Part shown: piece by piece, positions 5,278 to 8,703 of the stretch
How positions within the stretch are numbered: the stretch's first letter is position 1
Layout: every line of letters begins with the position of its first letter
DNA from: Streptosporangiaceae bacterium
GTDB lineage: Bacteria; Actinomycetota; Actinomycetes; Streptosporangiales; Streptosporangiaceae
Length of the DNA stretch: 8,703 nt
Direction: 5' to 3'
NCBI GenBank assembly: GCA_030040475.1
Contig: JASHTQ010000499.1
Span: 1 to 8,703, forward strand
Notes under the pieces: generated by a model
Seen by the model: only the letters and a program-made list of their open reading frames with translations
The model's database searches: none
Told to the model about the DNA's origin: nothing
Position numbers and translations under genes: made by a program

Positions 5278-5597
5278 CAGGTGCCTCCTAGCTGCGGCCA
5301 GCGCTGCGCGCCAGGCATCGCCCGCGCGCGCGCCGGCCGGGTCTGGGCCGCGAGGGCGAGCCCGGACGCGGTAAGCCGGTACAGGTGCCGGGCCGGTCGG
5401 CCCGGCTGCGGGCTGGGCTCCCACCGGGCTTCCAGCTGACCGCGGTCGCCCAGGCGCATCAAGATCGGGTACAGCGACCCGGCCGCCAGGCCGGTCTCAC
5501 GGCCAAGGTCATAGCCATACCGCCAGCCGGCCGGATCGGCGGCGAGCGCCGCCAGCACCGCCGCCGTCTGCGCGGATGGCTTCCGGGAACGAGTCAT
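5277..5597 (-). CDS. PadR family transcriptional regulator
   Basis: This short PadR protein (106 residues) is essentially only the winged helix. 'TAAVLAALAADPAGWRYGYD' is the typical PadR opening, with Gly-Tyr-Asp after the first helix. 'ETGLAAGSLYPILMRLGDRG' is the recognition helix with the family's S-L-Y-P motif, and 'LEARWEPSPQPGRPARHLYR' with 'LTASGLALA' forms the wing and following helix. The long C-terminal dimerisation helix of classical PadR is reduced, as in subfamily-2 members. ATG 5597 lies only about 9 nt from an AT-rich palindrome and lacks a clear ribosome-binding site, so the leader is short or absent. It is co-transcribed with the membrane protein it overlaps and probably represses this two-gene operon. 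Confidence 0.9.
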   Translation of the reverse strand: MTRSRKPSAQTAAVLAALAADPAGWRYGYDLGRETGLAAGSLYPILMRLGDRGQLEARWEPSPQPGRPARHLYRLTASGLALAAQTRPARARAMPGAQRWPQLGGT

Positions 5598-5605
5598 GCC
5601 GGAAT

Positions 5606-5619
5606 TCTATTTATATAGA
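5606..5619. promoter_or_regulatory. AT-rich palindrome and likely -10 at the padR promoter (TCTAT-ttat-ATAGA)
   Basis: Perfect 5-bp arms surround TTAT in a conspicuously AT-rich island within GC-rich DNA. Read on the minus strand it contains TATATAAA, a good -10 candidate for padR. A PadR dimer bound here would block its own promoter. The spacing to ATG 5597 implies a 5' leader of only a few bases. Confidence 0.55.
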
Positions 5620-5773
5620 CTTAACGCTGGCAACGGGCAGCAGATGAATAACTGGTGAGCCGGGCGCCCAACTCCGCGGCAACCGGGCCTTGCCTGCCAG
5701 CCTAGATCGGTCACCGGCCCACTCCGCGCCACCGGCGGGAATCCCGTCATCGTCAACACGCGGCTGGCCGTCC

Positions 5774-6072
5774 TCACACCGGCCGATCAGCCCGGCCGGC
5801 TTCCGTTCCCGGCCCGTGAAACCCGTCGGGCCGCCGGGGATCCAGCAACCTTGCCGACCCCCACTGGTAGAAGGGTTCGGTCCGCAGGCGGGCCGGCGCA
5901 GAAACCGGTCCCAGGCTGATACTGAACGGCAGAGCGCCCGCCGCTACCGTGGCGTCAACCGCACCAGGTCGGCGCCGACTGGAATTTCTTCCGGATAGAT
6001 CACGGTGACATGGGCGCTGACCTGGCGGGCCATCACCGGATCCCGCCGGGCTTCGATCGTGAGCCGACGCGC
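5774..6072 (-). pseudogene. Frameshifted remnant of a 2'-5' RNA ligase/LigT-like (2H phosphoesterase) gene
   Basis: On the minus strand one frame reads RRDPVMARQVSAHVTVIYPE (about 6050-5990), which resembles the N-terminal part of 2'-5' RNA ligase-like proteins and includes the HxT catalytic motif as HVT (H codon 6012-6010). That frame hits a stop at about 5944. The neighbouring frame picks up from about 5959 with 'DATVAAGALPFSISLGPVSA', the expected next segment, and runs on to a stop at 5774. A single-base indel near 5950-5960 explains both. The second HxT motif and the rest of the C-terminus are not found, and no sound N-terminus precedes 6072. It lies on the same strand as, and downstream of, sepH. 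It is most likely a decayed gene; recognition of the family rests on about 50 residues. Confidence 0.5.
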
Positions 6073-6223
6073 CGAGCCGGCCGGACTGGTGGAGGATCTG
6101 GTCAGGCAATCGGGTCGCCAAGACCCTCGGGGTCCGCGCACCGCCGGGCAGGCCGAGCGCATGCTAGGAATCCGGCCGCACCTGTGCCTTCCGGCCGGCC
6201 CGCATCGGCTCTACCGACAATCG

Positions 6224-6247
6224 CTGACCTGAACGCCTGTGGGTCAG
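6224..6247 (-). terminator. Weak hairpin at the end of sepH
   Basis: CTGACC (6224-6229) pairs with GGTCAG (6242-6247) over a 12-nt loop, and the stem includes the sepH stop codon. Six base pairs without a T-tract is weak evidence for termination. Confidence 0.2.
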
Positions 6248-7653
6248 TCCCGCTGGCGGGTACTGCCGAACATGATCTCGTCCCACGAAGGGACCGAGGA
6301 CCGCCTTCCGCGCGCTGCCTTCTTGCCCTGCCGCCCGGCCTGCTCGACTGCGGGCTCCGTCTGCACAGAAGGAGCCGCGACCGGCGCCTCGGCCGGAACG
6401 GCGGCGGAGCCACCAGGCGCGCTGGCGGCCGGTGGCGTCGCCGCCGGCGGATGCGCCACCTCGGCAGCTGACGCCTCCGCCGAGACGGTCGGCTCCACCG
6501 CAGCGGGCGCGTGGCCGTTGTCCGTCCCCGCGTGCACGGGCGCGGGCTCCGGCACCGCATGCCGCGGCAGCGGCTGGCGCTCGGCCCCGCTCTGATGTGG
6601 CGCATCGCCGCCCTCGCGCCCGGACCCGCCCGTGCCAGCAGAACCAGCAGAACCAGCCGACGCCCCCGCAGCCGACGCCCCCGCAGCCGACGCCGCCGGA
6701 GACGGTGCTGCCGCCGGAGGCGGCGTGGGCGGAACCGGCTCGGAGACCCCCGGCCGACCAGAACCGGAGCCCGGACCCGAGCCCGGCCGCTCATGCCGGG
6801 TCCTGCCACCCCCGCCAGCGCCGAGCCCTCCGCCGTTCCCGCCGAGCGCACCGCCGCCGGCGCCGGCGCCGAGCCCTCCGCCGTTCCCGGTAGCGCCGTT
6901 ACCGAGCGCCACCGGCCCGAAGACAGAGCCGCCGAACCCGGGCCCGCCGAAGCCAGCACCCCCGGGTGCGCCAGGACCGGCAGCGCGCCCGGAGGCGGCG
7001 CCGAGCCGCGGGGCCAGCTGGGTGACCGTCGCCTCGCCAGGCGGCGGAGGCGCCGGCTGGAGCGGCTCGGCGCCCGGCAGCGACATGCGGGCGGCGTTGT
7101 CGTCGGCGGGCAGCACGTGCCTGCGGCGCGGGTCGAAGACCCACTCGGCCACGTGCAGCCGGCCGCCGGTGATGAACGTGAGCTGTACCTGCCAGTTCCC
7201 GTCGCCGCGCTTCTTGGCGTCCCACTGCGCGTCCTCCGGGTCAACGCCGACGCCGGCCAGCCGCTCGGCGACCACCTCGCCCAGCCGCGGGCCCGGAGTC
7301 GAAGGGGCGGCATCGCCCTGGCGGCGGATCGACGCGGTCTGCGCCTGCTCCGCTATGTAGGCGCGTTCGGCCAGGACCGGGCCCTCGAACCAGCGCACGC
7401 GCTCGATGGCGATACCGGCCGCGTCCGCGATTTCCTCGACAGTTTCCCCGGCGCGGATTCGTGCCTGGATCTCCTTGGGTCGCAACGGGCTCTCCACTTC
7501 GATTTCGTACTGAGCGAGCCGGGAGGTCTGGCCGAGCGCCACCGCCCTGAGGCGTTCGTCTATCGGCAACGTGAAGCGCGCGCTCCGTCCAGGTACCGCG
7601 AGCACAGCGTAACGGCCGTCCTCGCTCACCGCGACGAAGCGCAGTTCCTGCAT
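6244..7653 (-). CDS. sepH: Septation protein SepH (DUF3071)
   Basis: This is a 469-residue protein. The N-terminus MQELRFVAVSEDGRYAVL and the DUF3071 region (about 1-175) are typical of SepH. A helix-turn-helix-like segment at about 57-97 ('EIQARIRAGETVEEIADAAG' then 'IAIERVRWFEGPVLAER') is followed by 'GNWQVQLTF...LHVAEWVFD'. The C-terminal motif RRSSVPSWDEIMFGS (about 450-464) is the conserved SepH end. In Streptomyces and mycobacteria SepH binds FtsZ and promotes its assembly into division rings. Between them lies a roughly 250-residue disordered linker rich in Gly, Ala and Pro with repeated DNA, longer than the linker I expect for the family (commonly about 340 residues in total). ATG 7653 is supported by GGAAGG 7 nt upstream; the open frame extends 13 codons further without support. 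It lies between unrelated genes, as usual for sepH. Confidence 0.93.
   Translation of the reverse strand: MQELRFVAVSEDGRYAVLAVPGRSARFTLPIDERLRAVALGQTSRLAQYEIEVESPLRPKEIQARIRAGETVEEIADAAGIAIERVRWFEGPVLAERAYIAEQAQTASIRRQGDAAPSTPGPRLGEVVAERLAGVGVDPEDAQWDAKKRGDGNWQVQLTFITGGRLHVAEWVFDPRRRHVLPADDNAARMSLPGAEPLQPAPPPPGEATVTQLAPRLGAASGRAAGPGAPGGAGFGGPGFGGSVFGPVALGNGATGNGGGLGAGAGGGALGGNGGGLGAGGGGRTRHERPGSGPGSGSGRPGVSEPVPPTPPPAAAPSPAASAAGASAAGASAGSAGSAGTGGSGREGGDAPHQSGAERQPLPRHAVPEPAPVHAGTDNGHAPAAVEPTVSAEASAAEVAHPPAATPPAASAPGGSAAVPAEAPVAAPSVQTEPAVEQAGRQGKKAARGRRSSVPSWDEIMFGSTRQRD
6656..6700. repeat. Three 15-bp tandem repeats in the sepH linker
   Basis: GCCGACGCCCCCGCA occurs at 6656-6670 and 6671-6685, with a diverged third copy at 6686-6700. 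Read from the gene strand they encode Ala/Gly/Ser repeats of the GASAA type. In-frame units of 15 bp can expand or shrink by slippage without breaking the gene. Confidence 0.8.
6818..6888. repeat. Direct 23-bp repeat in the sepH linker
   Basis: An identical 23-bp sequence is present at 6818-6840 and 6866-6888, offset by 48 bp (16 codons). On the gene strand it encodes GNGGGLGAG-type Gly-rich sequence, so the linker contains an in-frame internal duplication. Confidence 0.8.
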
Positions 7654-7743
7654 CGTCGTCCCTTCCGCCCCGGCCCGCATACCGGCATGCACGGGCCGGT
7701 CCAGCCACCGTTGGCCGCCATCGGGTGGCGCCTTTCCCGGCGT

Positions 7744-7749
7744 ACTCTA
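7744..7749 (-). promoter_or_regulatory. Candidate -10 (TAGAGT) for sepH
   Basis: TAGAGT on the minus strand matches the TAnnnT pattern and would start a transcript near 7737, giving a leader of about 84 nt before ATG 7653. No clear -35 was found at the right spacing. Confidence 0.35.
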
Positions 7750-7898
7750 GCCGAGCGGCCGACCCGGAGACCCCGAACCACTCCATCCGGGGAACCCGGA
7801 ACCACTCCTACCTCCATGAAGTCTGGCGGGTCAGGTACGCCATGGCCAGCACCGCGCCCGGCATGTCCGGAGTTAATCCAGCTATCTGCGGTCACAGG

Positions 7899-7904
7899 TA
7901 CCCT
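7899..7904 (+). promoter_or_regulatory. -10 element (TACCCT) placing transcription start at the second marR ATG
   Basis: TACCCT ends exactly 6 nt before ATG 7911, so the A of the ATG falls at the expected +1. There is no ribosome-binding site in the intervening TAGTCG. This is the standard geometry of leaderless actinobacterial genes. Confidence 0.5.
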
Positions 7905-7910
7905 TAGTCG

Positions 7911-8384
7911 ATGCAAGCCTCGGCCCCGGCTCACCTCCTGCAAGAACAGATCGGCCCCGAGCTGGCCGACATCGTCTCCCGGCTGCGGCGTGCGATGCGC
8001 CGGGCCGCGCGTGCCGCCGACCCCGCGCTCGGGCTCTCGGTAGCCCAGCTCGAACTTCTCTCCTGTATGGCCGAACATCCAGGCGTGCGGCCAAGCCAGC
8101 TGGCCAGGCTGCTCAGGCTCGCGCCCAGCTCGGTGGCGACCCTGCTCAACGGGCTCCAGTCGGCGGGCTACGTGCGCAGGTTGGGCGGCGAAGACGACAG
8201 GCGGACGGTCAGCTTGCACCTGTCGGAGGAAGGCGCGGCCGCGGTCACGCGATGGCACCGGGTGAACGAGGAGATCATCCGCGCGGCCCTGGCGACGCTG
8301 TCACCGCAAGACCAGGCCGCCCTCCGCGACGCCACCCCCGCCCTGCGCGACCTGACCGTCGCCATCGACGCCCTCGCCGACTAG
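7911..8384 (+). CDS. MarR family transcriptional regulator (second, convergent with MMPL gene)
   Basis: This is a 157-residue protein with canonical MarR architecture. The N-terminal helix 'LADIVSRLRRAMRRAAR' (about 18-34) is followed by 'LSVAQLELLSCMAEHPG' and 'RPSQLARLLRLAPSSVATLL' (recognition helix about 71-82). The wing carries the full D-D-R-R motif (GGEDDRRTVSLHLSEEG, about 92-108), and two C-terminal dimerisation helices end at residue 157. All hallmark positions are intact, unlike the wing of the MarR protein encoded at 3558. It is divergent from sepH across about 257 bp and converges on the MMPL-type transporter gene. Regulators of this kind often control efflux pumps, so the transporter is a plausible but unproven target. 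Transcription may be leaderless. Confidence 0.92.
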   Translation: MQASAPAHLLQEQIGPELADIVSRLRRAMRRAARAADPALGLSVAQLELLSCMAEHPGVRPSQLARLLRLAPSSVATLLNGLQSAGYVRRLGGEDDRRTVSLHLSEEGAAAVTRWHRVNEEIIRAALATLSPQDQAALRDATPALRDLTVAIDALAD

Positions 8385-8703
8385 CCAGCGCGGCCCTCCC
8401 GGCAGGTAACCGGCTCTGCGGCGCGACGGGCTCCGGGTCCTGCGCGGTCCCTTCCTCCCCGCCCGGCTGCGCGTCGGCCCGGCTGAGCTTGGAGGGCCAC
8501 CAGTTCCACCGGCCGATCAGGATCACCGTGCACGGCACGAGCACGGTGCGGACGATGAACGTGTCCATCAGCACGCCGAGCGCCAGGCCGACCCCGACGT
8601 CGATGATCTGGCTGCCGCCCGGCTGCCTGCCGCCGACGATGGCGAACACCGAGAACGTGCCGGCCAGTACCAGCCCGGCCGAGGTCACGGTGGTCCCGGT
8701 GAC
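8275..8703 (-). CDS. MMPL/RND-family transporter, C-terminal end only (5' part beyond window)
   Basis: The frame enters at the right edge with TSAGLVLAGTFSVFAI, then 'GVGLALGVLMDTFIVRTVLV' and 'GRWNWWPSKLSR'. These are the last transmembrane helices and closing motif (G-x-L-x-D-T-x-x-V-R-x-x-x-x-P) of actinobacterial MMPL lipid or drug exporters of the RND superfamily, proton-driven inner-membrane pumps. 142 residues are visible. After the WWP motif about 75 residues of Arg/Gly/Pro-rich tail follow before TGA at 8277-8275. The last 110 bp lie antisense to the end of the second MarR gene. Either the tail is a genuine low-complexity extension or a recent frame change removed an earlier stop. 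Confidence 0.85.
   Translation of the reverse strand, partial: VTGTTVTSAGLVLAGTFSVFAIVGGRQPGGSQIIDVGVGLALGVLMDTFIVRTVLVPCTVILIGRWNWWPSKLSRADAQPGGEEGTAQDPEPVAPQSRLPAGRAALASRRGRRWRRSGRAGRGWRRGGRPGLAVTASPGPRG

Larger units (their letters stand above)
5598..6243. other. Intergenic region between padR and sepH
   Basis: Apart from the padR promoter palindrome (5606-5619), the LigT-like remnant (5774-6072) and a possible sepH terminator (6224-6247), I see no gene in these 646 bases. Several open frames exist on both strands, but they are proline/arginine-rich and resemble no family. Confidence 0.5.

Noticed and set aside
4087..5439. Long plus-strand open frame (about 450 codons) opposite the membrane protein
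   Set aside because: Gln/Gly/Arg-rich with no family resemblance. The opposite strand encodes a clear multi-helix protein with a strong ribosome-binding site and coupling to padR. Long antisense open frames are expected at this GC content.
6112..6126. GGGTC-GCCAA-GACCC hairpin as sepH terminator
   Set aside because: It has only a 5-bp stem, no T-tract, and lies about 120 bp downstream of the stop. Chance hairpins of this size are common in GC-rich DNA.
7775..7808. Direct repeat GAACCACTCC at 7775-7784 and 7799-7808 in the sepH/marR gap
   Set aside because: Two 10-bp copies 24 bp apart could be an activator site, but there is no symmetry and no clear relation to either candidate promoter.
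6102..8043. Long open frames in other phases across sepH (minus 6102-7313, plus 6511-8043)
   Set aside because: Arg/Pro/Ala-rich translations without motifs. The SepH frame has both conserved ends and a good start.

Overview
The window reads as actinobacterial chromosome. It is very GC-rich with third-position GC bias, uses GTG starts, and carries a SepH cell-division gene (6244-7653), a family confined to Actinobacteria. Soil lineages such as Streptosporangiales or Catenulisporales would fit, but I cannot place it below phylum or class from sequence alone. Most large genes lie on the minus strand.

Left part (1-2285, minus strand) is a piece of a conjugative or integrative mobile element. 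A winged-helix/nuclease-fold protein of the replication-relaxation type (GTG start at 2285) overlaps by 4 nt, as ATGA, a membrane-anchored FtsK/TraG/VirD4-like ATPase that runs off the left edge. Its open frame covers positions 1-1548 without a stop. A loose boundary zone follows (about 2290-3120). It holds a plus-strand DUF1707-type gene whose frame degenerates after the domain, three tandem 18-bp repeats, an inverted copy of the same motif, and otherwise little coding signal. The switch from element to ordinary chromosome probably lies here (inference).

Middle part holds two small regulator-plus-target modules. (1) A VOC/glyoxalase-fold gene (minus, 3125-3493) and a MarR regulator (plus, 3558-4061) are divergent. 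The gap carries two near-identical 16-bp palindromes, TGTCAGWCTWCTGACA, inside a larger quasi-palindrome whose 11-bp arms reach both coding sequences, which suggests autoregulation and co-regulation. (2) A PadR regulator (minus, 5277-5597) overlaps by one base an eight-helix membrane protein of unknown function (4168-5277). An AT-rich palindrome sits immediately upstream of padR.

Right part: a gap of about 640 bp contains a frameshifted remnant of a 2'-5' RNA ligase/LigT-like gene. Next is sepH, with an unusually long Gly/Ala/Pro-rich linker carrying internal DNA repeats. A second MarR gene (plus, 7911-8384) has a promoter geometry suggesting a leaderless transcript. It converges on, and overlaps by about 110 bp, the C-terminal end of an MMPL/RND-type transporter that enters from the right edge.

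I found no convincing tRNA, rRNA, CRISPR array, insertion sequence or integrase. I do not see an obviously new multi-gene system. The best leads are the ATPase/nuclease-fold pair at the left edge, the symmetric VOC/MarR control region, and the repeat cluster at 2730-2834.
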